DNA of 64,000 bases, taken from the NCBI GenBank assembly GCA_024803745.1, contig JANJXV010000129.1, forward strand, positions 1,054,001 through 1,118,000, in the 5' to 3' direction. Position 1 is the stretch's first letter, and each line of letters opens with the position of its first letter. The DNA is from Megascapheus bottae (lineage: Eukaryota; Chordata; Mammalia; Rodentia; Geomyidae). Of the stretch, positions 47,120 through 58,793 are shown piece by piece. Below the pieces are notes generated by a model that saw only the letters and a program-made list of their open reading frames with translations, was not told where the DNA came from and did no database searches. A program made the position numbers and the translations under genes.

Positions 47120-47946
47120 GTGAGTGTTCCCCCTCCAAACCCATGTTTGCTCACCACTCCTGGCCAAGCCTTGGAATACTTGGCTCCTCTCTGAGCCTGT
47201 TTGGTTCACTGGGGTATTCACAGGGGAGCTAAGCATGATACAAGTGCACAAACTACTTCATTATGACTGGGACACCATGCCATTTCATTTCCCTCACAAG
47301 CTACTGGAGTCTCAACAGTGTGCTTACTGAGAAGTTGGATTTCAGGCATGAGTAAGTGGCTCCCAACTGCAGCCCTCACCTAGGTGACATCCTAGGAAAT
47401 CCCATTTCCCAGTAAGAAATGAGGTGTCAGTACTAATGGCGGAGGCCTGTGAAATACTGGAGTCAGAGGAAAAGCTGGGGGCTGAATCACTTTTGAGCCA
47501 TCAGGGAGGGATTGTGATAGCTTTGCCTGTTAGAACCTGAAAGCATTTACAATTTGGTGTGTGGTCCAGTGCTGCCACTTGAACCTGAACCCAGGTCTAA
47601 ATGCCATCCGTTTGGTGTTCAAAAATTAGCACTGTACCATTTGAGTCATAGGTCAAGTTCTGGCTTTTTGCTGCCTAATTGAAGACAAGTGCCTTTAGAA
47701 TTTTACTGACTAGACTGGCTTTCCACTGTGATCTTCAGAGCTCAGCCTGCTGGGTGGCTAAGATTAGAGCAATGAGCATTTAGTTCTTTATTTAGAGCAT
47801 TCACTTATTGATTTATTTAGAGCATATACTTAGTTAATTTAAGGTGTGTTTACTTCGGACAGATGCATAGAGGCCTCTCTCAGAAGCTTCTGGAAGTGGG
47901 GTGTAAAAGTCATCCTGTTCTCGAGTGTCTCTTACCCCCCTCCCAG
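47120..47946 (+). other. Intron-like region of RalGDS-like pseudogene (unit B)
   Basis: Counterpart of 11495-12320, with the antisense composite SINE at about 47561-47776. Confidence 0.5.
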
Positions 47947-48292
47947 CACATAAGTGCACATCTCTGCAGGACAGCCACAGCATTAGAATCCTGCAAGAAA
48001 GGGGCTTTGGTAAAAGGCTCAGGATGGAGAGAGAAGGCTCTCACTTTCCTTGTACCGAATGTGCCCACAGCATCATGTGTTCCATCTATACGATGTGAAT
48101 GGACTTCTACCCCAGTGATTTCTACGAGTTCAAGAACTGCCACACCCTGACACAACTCAAGCTCTATATGAGGCTCCACATGTCGGCTTTGGACCTGCTC
48201 TTCTAAACACAAACTTTTTGACCAGCTGGAGGAATATGTGACCAGTAAGACCAAGAAAAAGTAGAAGTCCTGGTGTGGGTGCCTCAGAGCCT
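47947..48292 (+). pseudogene. RalGDS-family RasGEF-N second exon relic (unit B)
   Basis: Counterpart of 12321-12666, with the same stops and the same acceptor and donor. Confidence 0.6.
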
Positions 48293-48329
48293 GTGAGTAG
48301 GAAGCCCATGTGGTCTAGATATTGGTTGG

Positions 48330-48713
48330 CCCTTACTTCTACAGAGCTTGGCAAAATGCCCTTTATGGGTGGTGTCAGCCAGGTAATGTCTGTCCTCTGA
48401 AAGGACTCGGGAATAAGCACTCATTAGAAAGACCCTACACCTCCTCAGTGTTCAGTCCAAACTCCAGTTCTACAGGTTCCTCCATTAGATCCTCATGGAA
48501 GTTGAGTGACACTTCAACTTGCAGAGTCCACTCTGTCCACTCTGTACCTATTTCCATTCTTAGGTTTGGGTCATCGTGGAAGAGCTTATCCTGAACTCCG
48601 GATGAAAAACCCACCAATGGAGCTGGTGACTGATGGAGACTGAGAATCATCACTGCACTCCAGAAAGCATGGGCCTTCTGTAGAAATTACCAAACAGGTT
48701 TAGAGTCCTGTGG
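48330..48713. other. 384-bp segment present only in unit B
   Basis: Between ttgg (48326-48329) and tgg (48711-48713). Unit A joins them directly at about 12703. It contains an acceptor-like tacttctacag (ending 48344), a donor-like ccag|gtaatg (after 48382) and a second acceptor-like attcttag near 48560, so it may have held one or two short exons of the RalGDS-like gene. Confidence 0.8.
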
Positions 48714-49234
48714 ACATACCTTTTGCTCTGAACCCCATGTGTGACACAGTTGAACCTGCAGATACTATGGAGGAAGAAAAAGAGCAGCCAGATTTCCTTC
48801 CGTTTCCTTTCACACTCCACCCAGAGTCAGTCCATCTGAGTCAGAGAACACTCCACTTATTGTGCAAGCTGAAGGGGCACACGCTGGGCTCATGGAAAAT
48901 GTCCCCATGGGAAGCAGCAAGTGTACTCTCAATACTGGATTCATTGGAGGAAAATGAATCCATCCTCACAGAATATCCAGACCCATCCATCTCACTAAAA
49001 GAGACTCAATCTCCATTCGACAAACCAGAATCCATCCCCCTCTTAACTCAGGAAGGACATTCTGTTTCCCATGAGGAAGGAGACCATTCTGAGGACTCGG
49101 AAGTAGAATTACTGTCTGAAGGCAACTTGGAGGCCAGTCTGGATTTAGAGCTTCCCTGTCCCCTTCCTAAAAAGACATCGCTTTATCTTGCTCTCATGAT
49201 TCTTGTCAAGTATTCATTGTATTTACTTTGCTAA
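48710..49234 (+). pseudogene. 174-codon open frame, 3' part of RalGDS-like locus or unknown (unit B)
   Basis: Open frame with a Glu-Glu-Glu-Lys-Glu stretch near the start, a Ser/Pro/Glu-rich middle and a hydrophobic C-terminus of about 17 residues, ending TAA near 49234; attaaa follows. In A the same region is split by a one-base gain. No domain is recognised. It could be a linker and tail exon, because RalGDS proteins have long Pro/Glu-rich linkers, but the short hydrophobic tail does not fit that family. Confidence 0.4.
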
Positions 49235-49648
49235 CTATTAAACTCTCATTGTTAATATTATGGTGTGCAGTTCTTCAGTGCTTATTATACTGTGTTTTAT
49301 TTTCCACTTATAATGTGAGACCTCAGACACATAGGTCCTGGGTGGGCCAAAAACCAGACAGGTCTGGTCCCATAGAAGACAACCTTACTGGATATACAGG
49401 GAACTATGAAATGCATGGAATCACCAGGAATCCAGGCCAGGCCTCCATGGAAAGACAAGTCAGCTACCAAAGCTGAAGGACAGAGCAGATGCCTGGAAAT
49501 GTGTTTTGTCAATCGGGAGAAGTGCCAGAGTAACTGTAATATTATGTGGGACTCTGTTCTGTGAGTTCAAGTCTGATTATATATCCATTGTGCTTTGTAC
49601 AAATATTTAAGAAAATTAAAACTCCACAATAGCATCAAAAATCTACTT

Positions 49649-49843
49649 TGGCTTTTAATGTTGCCTAGTTGTAGAGTGCTCGCCTAGTATACAAGAAGAC
49701 CTTGATTCAATTCTTCGACACTGCATACACAGAAAAAGCAGATGGGGCACTGTTGCTCAGGTGTAAGAGTGCCACCCTTGAACAAATGTGGCCAAGGACA
49801 GTTCCTGGTCCCTCAGTTCAAGCCGCAGGACTAGCCAAACAAG
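49649..49843 (+). mobile_element. ID-like SINE dimer (unit B)
   Basis: Counterpart of 13640-13834. Confidence 0.85.
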
Positions 49844-50214
49844 AAATCATACCATTTTCCCACATTTGGAAATAAATCTGATTTATCTAACCCTACTTCT
49901 TTTTTGCCAGTCCAGGGTGTGTGCCACCAAGCCAAACTACTGGCCCCCAACCTTACTATTTTTAATCATTTAATTTTTTACATAATCATATTTCATGCTG
50001 TCTGTATTAATACCATAAACAGTATGCTTAGTGTAATAATGTTAAAGGTAAAACATAAGAAATTAATAACTAAAATTCCTTTTATATTAGTTTTATAGCA
50101 TTACTACAATTTTCTGAGAAAAAATTACTTAGAATGTTTATTTTAGAGTTCAAGTAATCCATTTTGATAAATATATCAACCTACATCATTTATTTGAACA
50201 CATTTTAAACTATT

Positions 50215-50400
50215 TTTTTCAGGAATGAAAATACATATATATTTGTTGTAAATGAAATTTATGACTTGGGGGGAAGGGAAAGAGAAAACGGGGGAGGGGG
50301 TAACAGTGTTTACAAGAAATGTACTCATTACATATGTAACAGCAATCTCTTTGTATATCACCTTGAACAACAAATTTTTTGTAAATTACAATAAGTTTAA
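50215..50400 (+). repeat. Retroelement 3'-tail-like repeat (unit B)
   Basis: Counterpart of 14215-14400, polypurine ggggggaagggaaagag. Confidence 0.45.
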
Positions 50401-50426
50401 ATGTCTAGTTTGGGCAGAATTTTTTT

Positions 50427-50625
50427 TTGCCAGTACTGGGCTTAGACTCAGGACCTGAGCACGATCCTTGTTTTTGTTTTTGTTTATTCTTAAGGGGCAA
50501 GTTCTATCACATGTGCCACAGCACCACTTTTATCTTTTTTTTATCAATGTTGTGCTGAGGAATTGAACTTGGGTATTCATTCATGCTCGGCAAGAACAAT
50601 TCCACTAGGCTTAACTTATGGCCCC
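50427..50625 (-). mobile_element. ID-like SINE dimer, antisense (unit B)
   Basis: Counterpart of 14428-14625. Confidence 0.8.
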
Positions 50626-50714
50626 AGTGGGAAGGAAGTTTTCCATAAAATATGTAGGAAATATGTACACTAAGGAAAAGCCATCAAAAATAGAAGAAAA
50701 ATTATATACTTAGA

Positions 50715-51418
50715 TAACAACATGCCAGTATTATGGCTGATCTCTGTAATTCTAGCTTCAAGAGTGGCCTATTTGGACCAGGAGTTGGCTGGCTGAAGTA
50801 AAGTGCTATCCTTGAGCAAGCCCTAGGATAGTGCTCTGGCCATGAGTTGAAGCCATAGGACATGCAAAAAATAATAATTTAATGCCCGTGTCTGGTGGCT
50901 CACTCTGTCAATCCTAGCTACCCTGGAGGATCGAGGTTCAAAGACGGCCCAGGCATAAAAATCTGTGAGAATCTTATTTCCAAATAATCCAGAAAATTCA
51001 AAATGACAATGTGCCTCAAGTGGTAGAGCTCTTGACTTGAGCTGAAGAGCTTAAGGTAAACATCCAGGCCCAGAGTTCAAGCCCCATGAGTGAAAAAAAG
51101 AAAAAGAAAAAGAAAGCCCTTATCTAAGGCTGGAGTGCACACTAGTGGTAGTTTGCTTGCCTAGTATGCACAAAGCCCTGTGTTCAATTACTCTGTACCA
51201 CTTACACTAAAAAAAAGCTGGAAATGATCTCAGAAGGTTGGTTCTGAGGATCACAGTTCAAAGCCAGGCCAGACACTAAAGTCCATGAAAGTGTTACTTC
51301 CACTTAAGCACCAGAAAACCAGAAGTGACAATGTGGCTCAAGGTGTTTAAGGTTGTAGCCTTGAGCTGAAGAGCACAGGGACACTGCCCAGGTGCACAAT
51401 TAAACTCTTACAACCAAA
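50715..51418 (+). mobile_element. Cluster of four SINEs (unit B)
   Basis: Counterpart of 14717-15412, same order. Confidence 0.8.
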
Positions 51419-51495
<77 letters not shown>

Positions 51496-51496
51496 C

Positions 51497-51527
<31 letters not shown>

Positions 51528-51612
51528 CAGAGAGAGACAGAGAGACAGAGAGACAGAGAGACAGACAGGCAGACAGACAGAGACAGACAGACAGAGAGAC
51601 AGAGACAGAGAC
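51419..51612 (+). repeat. (GA)n / (GACA)n microsatellite (unit B)
   Basis: Counterpart of 15413-15648, about 40 bp shorter. Confidence 0.97.
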
Positions 51613-52165
51613 ATCAAACAGTCAGGCACTGCTGGCTGAAGCGTGTAATTCTACCTACTATGGAGGCTGAGATTGGAGGATCTTGGTTCAAAGCCCAAAG
51701 CCAGCCTGGACACATATGTTTGTGAGACTTACATCACCAATTAACTACCAGAAACCAAAAATGGAGCTGTAGAGGAAGAGCGCTAGCCTTGAGCTGAAGA
51801 GGTCAGGGACAGTCCAGGCCCAAAGTCCAAGCAACATGACGAATCAATAATAAAAAAAGAAGATAGCTAATAGTAATGATGAATAATTTTGGGCTGGGAG
51901 TTTGGCCTAGTGGTAGAGTGCTTGCCTAGCATGCACGAAGACCTGGGTTCAATTCCTCAATATCACATACATAGAAAAATGCTGGAAGTGGTGCTGAGGC
52001 TGAAGTGGTAGAGCCCTAGCCTTGAGAAAATATAAGGACAGTGCTCAGTCCCTGAGTTCAAGCCCAGGACTGGCCAAATGAAAAGTAGTAGAGCACTGGC
52101 ATTGAACTGAAGATCTGAGGAACAGCCCAGGCACAGAGTTCAAGCACCGCAAACAACAACAACAA
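51613..52165 (+). mobile_element. Cluster of SINEs (unit B)
   Basis: Counterpart of 15650-16205. Confidence 0.85.
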
Positions 52166-52517
52166 AATCTATGACATGGCAGTGGTGGTTTTAAGCTAAG
52201 CAAAAATAGAGTAGAAATTGGTAAAATACATATTTGTGTGTAAGCAAAATAGCCAGACTTATGCATTAGAACAGGATAGCAACTTGAAAAAAAAATTTGT
52301 TTTCCATCTCACTAGGTCCTGTCTCTTAATTTATTCAAGTAAGTAAAATGCTGGGTTTTATAATCGTTCCTCTGAATATTAGAAAATCATAATATCTCTC
52401 ATTAACCAACAAAGACCAGGAACTGGGGCTTCGTTGAAATGGCAGAGTTTCAGGCAAGAGAAGAAAAAATTGAAGTAAGAACTTGAAGTTCTTGATCCAG
52501 AACCTGCATAGTAACAG

Positions 52518-52750
52518 AGCAGCAGCCTGGTGATGGTACCTCACACCTATAATCTTAGCTACTCAGGAGGCTAAGATCTGAGAATCAAAGTTTAAAGCCA
52601 GCCAAAGTACCTAGTTAACTGCCAGAAAAACCAGAAGTGGCACTGTGGCTCACAGATTAAAGCACTAGCCTTGAGCTGAAGAGCTCAGGGACAGTGCCCA
52701 GGCCCAGAGTTCAAGACCCACAATTGACAAAAATCAAACAAGCAAACAAA
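52518..52750 (+). mobile_element. B1-ID composite SINE (unit B)
   Basis: Counterpart of 16555-16790. Confidence 0.9.
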
Positions 52751-52952
52751 ACTCACAAAGAAGCCTGCAGACCACAGTGGTTCTGCTGAGTCTCTTCTCT
52801 ATGGCGATCAGGAAACATTTCACTTTTTCTGTCTCTTCCCATCTCAACATTCATACTAAAATAAGACTGTGTTGAAAGTTTGAATTTATAAAAATGTTTT
52901 TCATGAAGCACCCTGAAATATTCATCGCTTATATCTCAGTTGAAGATAGTTG

Positions 52953-53050
52953 ATTTGGGGCTGCATTGGTAGAGTGCTAGCCTTGAGCAGAAAAGGTCAG
53001 GGATAGAGCTGAAGCACTCAGTTGAAGACCCAGTGCCAACACACAAAAGA
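52953..53050 (+). mobile_element. ID-like SINE (unit B)
   Basis: Counterpart of 16985-17085. Confidence 0.7.
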
Positions 53051-53150
53051 AATTATGCACTTTATACATATTTTCTAATTTCTTAATGAATTTTTCAGTC
53101 TGTATAAATATAGGGTACATTCCTTGTTACTTAAGTAAGATTGCTCTTTT

Positions 53151-53491
53151 TTTTCTTTTTGCCAGTCCTACGGCTTGGACTCAGGGCCTAGACATTTTCA
53201 TTGGACTCGCTTGCCCAAGGTGAGTGCTCTGCCTCTTGAGACACAGCGCCACTTCTAGCTTTTTTCTGAATATGCGGTACCGGTGAATAGAACCTAGGTC
53301 TTCATGCATTCTAGGTGAGCACTCTACCATTAGGCTACATTCCCAGGCAGTGAGATTCCTCTTACAGTCATTGTATGTTCACAGAGTTTGATCTCACACA
53401 CTGTGGGGCCCTGGTTGGCTTTGACCTGTGATCCTAAGCCCTGAGCCTCCTAAGTAGTTGAAATTAAGTTGTGAGCCATCATGATGGCTTC
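53151..53491 (-). mobile_element. Antisense ID dimer plus B1-like half (unit B)
   Basis: Counterpart of 17187-17515. Here the ID body is complete (ttgcccaaggtgagtgctct near 53210), whereas A has lost about 17 bp. Confidence 0.8.
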
Positions 53492-53539
53492 CATTCTTTT
53501 TTCTACAAAAATATATGTAGTTATCTAAAATATATCTAT

Positions 53540-54651
53540 AGCTGAAAAAAATGAATCTCTCCCAAACAAATCTTCAAAGAAACAACCATCCTATTAAAAG
53601 GTGGGCTAAAGACTTAAAAGAGTATTCTCTGAAGAAAAAATTAAAATGGGCTTTAGACACATGAAGAAATGCTCCATATCTCTAGCAATAAGGGAAATGA
53701 AAATCAAAACAACTTTGAGATTCCACCTGACTCCAGTCAGAATGGCCATTATCAAAAAATCTAAGAAGAGATACTGGTGGGGAAGTGACCAGGTGGGATC
53801 ACACCTACACTGTTGGTGTGAGTGTAAACTCGTTCAACCACTAGGGAAAGCAGTGTGGTGGTTCCTCAAAAGACTGAACATAGAGCTCCCCTATGATCCA
53901 GCAAATCCACTACTTGGCATCTACCCAATTGTCCAGAAAAAAGGACATACTAAAGCCACTACCACAATGATGCTCATTGCAGCACTATTTACCATAGCAA
54001 AGATATGAAACCAACCCAGATGCCACTCAGTAGATGACTGAATCAAGAAGATGTGGTAGTTATACACAATGGAATGCTATGCTGCCATCAGAAGGAATGA
54101 CATCGCCCCATTTGTAAGGAAATGGAAAGACTTGGAAAAATTCATATTAAGTGAAGCAGCCAGACCCAAAGAAACATAAACTCAATGGTTTCCCTCATTT
54201 GTAATAATTAGTTCACATCTAGGACTCTCCTAGCAGAGGATTACAATAACTCAAAAACCTAGGTATATAAGGTCATATAGGATGAGACTAAATGAAAGGA
54301 TCTCTAGGATATGGGAACAAGAGCTATACATTGTGTCATCGTTGCTCTTAATCTTGTGTGATTTTTGTCCTTAATCTACTATGTTATTTCTCATCTCTTA
54401 TTTTGCCCTTTGGTTAATGTCAGATTGTTACTGTATCTGATTTTTCCCTGGCATATTGTATATATGTTTATTTGTTTATGTCAAATAGGAAAGGGAAGGG
54501 GGGAAACAAGATGATTGGGAAGGGGAGGGGAGAGGGAACTGGGGACAAAAACATGTGGAGTGGAATAAATGTGTGAGAAGTAATGCAGTCCACTACCTGT
54601 AAATGTAATCGTAACCCCTCTATACATTACCCTGAAAATAAAAAAGAGACT
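53540..54651 (+). mobile_element. L1 3' tail 1 (unit B)
   Basis: Counterpart of 17570-18672. The ORF2 C-terminal frame is open for 120 codons (53646-54008), longer than in A, where a one-base loss near 17815 breaks it. Confidence 0.92.
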
Positions 54652-54668
54652 ATAAAAATATCTGTAGA

Positions 54669-54726
54669 AAATGAGGTTGGATGATGGAAACAACCAGATG
54701 CCCTACTACAAAAAATGTGATACACG

Positions 54727-54776
<50 letters not shown>

Positions 54777-55325
54777 CACACATACACAATGGAATGATAC
54801 ATAGCCAACCGACAAGATAAAATAATGGCATTCTCGGGGAAGTGGATGAAAAGGAAAAAAAATCATATTAACTGAAGTAAGCCAAACTCAAAGGAACATA
54901 GGCCCAAGAGTCTCCCTCATTTGTCAAATTCAGTAGAAACCTTGGGCTCTGCTACCAGAGATTTACAATAGAACAAAATCTAGAGACATCGTGACAAATA
55001 GTATGACACTAAATGTAAGGACCTCCAAGATAAAGAAACAAAACTCATATAATGAGTGATTGTTGTCCTTAATGAACTATGTGATCTCTTATCTCTTTTG
55101 CTATCCCTTGGATATATCATATTGTTACAATATTTCACCTTGTTTTCTGATATATTTCATATGTGCCTAATTGGTTATTTGAAATTGGATAGGGAAGGGG
55201 GGAAATGAACATGAATGGGGGTAGGGGAAGGGAAATGGGGACCATATCATTACATGGGGTATCAAAGTTTGAGAAGTAATGCACCTTCTATCTGGTGAAT
55301 GTAATGTAACCCTTCTATAAATTAC
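54669..55325 (+). mobile_element. L1 3' tail 2 with CA repeat (unit B)
   Basis: Counterpart of 18690-19345; CA repeat at about 54725-54784, with a different interruption pattern from A. Confidence 0.9.
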
Positions 55326-55764
55326 AATAAATATAAATACATAAAAAGAAGATCTGCACAGAAAAAAATAATAATGGCATTTTTGGGGTAGTGGATGAAA
55401 TTAGAGTGAATCCTGTTGAGTGAGATAAGTCAAGACCAAGGAACAAAAGGTACATGATATCCTTAATATATGGATATTAGTTTCAAACAGTAGTAGAGCG
55501 ATGATTGAATAGTTGATACCCAAAGTTCTGGACATAATTTTGGAGATATAAACATAACTCCATAGACATAAAAATCTAGGATAGACTATACACTCTATAG
55601 ACATGTGTTTTATTATAGATTAATCTGTATCTATGACATACAAAGACTCAGCTTAATTTTTACTATATTCTAAAATCTATGTGCCAGTGATTGTATAGCG
55701 ATTCCCTTCTTGAATACTTGTTGGTTAAACATGACATTTGAAATATGATGTAAAATTCAATGTT
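55326..55764 (+). mobile_element. L1 3' tail 3 (unit B)
   Basis: Counterpart of 19346-19785. Confidence 0.75.
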
Positions 55765-56159
55765 AATAAATTTTTTAAAAAAGAGGCTAGAGGTAAATAC
55801 CACTAATGTACTTGCTCTAAGTGGTACAGAAATTTTCTTAATGAATCAAGGGGTTTTATTACATCTTTATGCAATTATTTTAGTTCTGAGTGTTCTACAC
55901 TCAATGATACTTCTGGAAAGATGATATAGCTGACTGTGTAGATGGTATGAAGACATACTGGCCTAAACGTAGAATAAAGCATTGGTAAGTGGCTGTTAGC
56001 TGTCCAGATTCTACTGGAATATGTGGAATGAATTTATTAAGCACAATGCAGGCTCTTAGTCAGATCAGGATCAAGATTATGTGGTTCCATCAGATGAATG
56101 AGGAAAGATCAGAAAAATCTACTAAGATATCCAGATATACTTTTTAAACTAAGGTATCT
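55765..56159. other. No gene seen (unit B)
   Basis: Counterpart of 19786-20165. Confidence 0.5.
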
Positions 56160-56630
56160 GGACTCCTTTTTTTTTTGTTTCTTGGTGGGGAGGTTGAACT
56201 TTGGACCTGGGCAAGGTCTCTTAGTTCTTTTTCCTCAAGGCTAATGCTGTACCAGTTTTAGCCACAACTCCACTTAGTTTTTGGGTGGATAAGTGGAGAG
56301 TAGAATCTTACAGTTTTTTTTGTTTTCATTTTTTTGCTTGCAAAGGCTTTGAATCACCTTCTCCCTAGCTAGTAGAATGACAATTATGACCCTCCAGCGC
56401 CTGGCTAGTGATTTTTTGAAAACTGGACTTTATTCCAAATCACATAACTGGTTCCTAGCAAAGTTTTGAAGCCTGACTTAAATGTGACAGATTTTTGTCA
56501 CTTGGAGACACTCTGTGCTGAACGTAAGAAATCTACCAGCTGAGTCACAGTGGCACTTCCAGTTTTTTGTTTATGTGGTGCTGAGGAATGGAATCCAGGG
56601 TTTCATACATGCTAGGCAAGCTTCATTTTC
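56160..56630 (-). mobile_element. Two antisense diverged SINEs (unit B)
   Basis: Counterpart of 20166-20635. Confidence 0.65.
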
Positions 56631-56879
56631 AGCCCAAGGTTTATGTTTTGTTTTTTCAGTGTTGTTGCTTCTAAGGTACTGTATGATGTTCTTTCATTTT
56701 CTTTGCTTTTTACCTCTTTTCTTCTTTTTCCCTTTAGTTTTATTCTCTGTAGTCACTGTGTTGAATTCGGTTACCCTGTGTCTTGTACATAGGTTTATGT
56801 GATTTGGGGAATGGAGAGGGTATAATAAAATAGTAAAAAAAGAAACAAAGGAAAAAGGGTGAACCAATTGAACAGTGAT

Positions 56880-57055
56880 ACTTGGAAGACACTAAACAGA
56901 AATGAACTGAACAATCTGGGTGGAGAGGGGGCTGAGGGCAGGAAAACAGAGAAAAATGAGGGAGGGGATAACAATTTTCTTAAGAAATATGTTCATTACT
57001 TATGTAACCGTATGCCAACTATATATTGACTAAACAAAATAAATTAACTTAAAAA
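56880..57055 (+). repeat. Retroelement 3'-tail-like repeat (unit B)
   Basis: Counterpart of 20870-21050. Confidence 0.45.
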
Positions 57056-57060
57056 ATAAT

Positions 57061-57520
57061 TTAGCCGGGTATGGTGGCTCACACTTGTAAATGTAGCTAC
57101 TCAAGAGGCTGGGATCCAAGGATAGCAGTTCAAAGTCAGCCTGAGCACTGAAGTCCATGTGACTCTTATCTCCAATTAACCACCAGAAACCCAGAAGTGG
57201 CCCTATGGCTCAAGGGATAGGGCAGTAGTCTTGAGCTGAAAAGCTCAGTGACAAGACCCAGGTGCAGAATTGCAGTCCCATGACTTGAATGATGAATGAT
57301 ACTAGCCAGGCTCTGTGCGCTCACATTTGGAATCCTATCTACACAGAATCAGGTTTGAATCCAGCCCAAACAAATTGCATGATATTCTGATTTACAGTTC
57401 ATTACCAAAAATCTGGAAGTGGAGCTGTGGATAAAGTGGTAGAACACTAGCCTGAAGCAAAATTAAACTTTTAAGGACAGTTCCCAGGCCCTGGGTTCAA
57501 GTCCCAGGACTTGCATAAAA
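57061..57520 (+). mobile_element. Two B1-ID composite SINEs (unit B)
   Basis: Counterpart of 21057-21515. Confidence 0.85.
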
Positions 57521-58616
57521 CAAAATGTGACGCTGAGTCCTCCATCATTTGGTGTTATAGTTCAATATTCTTCATATGCATCTTAGAAATTAAGTCCCTA
57601 GCAAATACTCTCCCCTGAAATTCTGCTTCATAGCTGATTCATAGAATTTCAGCATCATTACTATCACCTACCAGTTAGCATAGCAGTCTAATACTGAAAA
57701 TTTGAAGAAAACTTTTGAGTAATCCTAATAAATCTGTGTATCATCTGCACACACATCAAATCAGCAGGAGCTATTTTCTACTATTATATAAATGTATTTA
57801 ATCCCTTCTTGACTTAATGAGCCTTAAAGAGTAAAATATATGAAGTAGTTATGAAACTAACAGTCACCATTCTTCTACCTAATATTGTAATATAAGTTTA
57901 TAAATGCAAGGACTATTCTGAAGTGTGCAGAAGATAGCTTCTAATTATAATATTCTCATGAAGTATAGTTTTTAAGAAACATGTTGCTTGCTTTGGGAAA
58001 GCAAAGGCAAGGAAAAATGATATAAGTAAGTTCCCTATTTATCAGAAGGAAAATACTATTGGGTTTAGATCAACTTCATTCATTCCGTGCTGATGAAACA
58101 AATATTTGCAATTCCTGAGGCCAATCACTTCATTGTGATGCACAATCAGCCAGCTTAGATCAATCTTCCAAAAAAGGAAAGGAACAAATGAGAAGCAATT
58201 AAGGTTTCCAAAATGAACCAGGTGGTGGTGGCAGCTCACACTTGTAATTCTATCTACTCAAGGCCTGAAATCCAGGGATCTGGATTAAGTCTGTCTGGGA
58301 TGAAGATATTACTGTCTGTAACATCATCTCTGTTATCACAGACCAGCTGATACACTCTGCCCAACAGGTTCCAAACACCAAAGTCCATCTCCTATCTGAA
58401 ATACTACCAAACGTACTCACATATTATTTCCACTTTGGGAGATAGTTGAAACATGTACCAGAAACATTTCCCTGGCTTCAGAGTGGAAGTGGAAATATAT
58501 ACTCACTACAATCCCATCTAGTAAATTACAGTCAATCATCGTTCCTCACATCTTGTTAGTTAAATTGAGCAATGAGTGTTTGGATCAGAAGCAATGTGTA
58601 TGAGCATACATGTTGT
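57521..58616. other. No recognised gene (unit B)
   Basis: Counterpart of 21516-22609. Confidence 0.5.
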
Positions 58617-58752
58617 AAAAGTACTGTAATCCTAGCTACTCAAGATAAGCTGAGAACTGAGGATTCCAGTTCAAAATCAGCCACGCAATACATTCCATAA
58701 GATTTTTACCTCTAATTAACCAGCAAAAAAGAGAGCGTTGAATTGTGCTTAA
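58617..58752 (+). mobile_element. B1-type SINE, diverged (unit B)
   Basis: Counterpart of 22610-22745. Confidence 0.7.
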
Positions 58753-58793
58753 AATGCCACAGCCCAAAGCTTTGCATTAAAGTGCTAGGGGGT

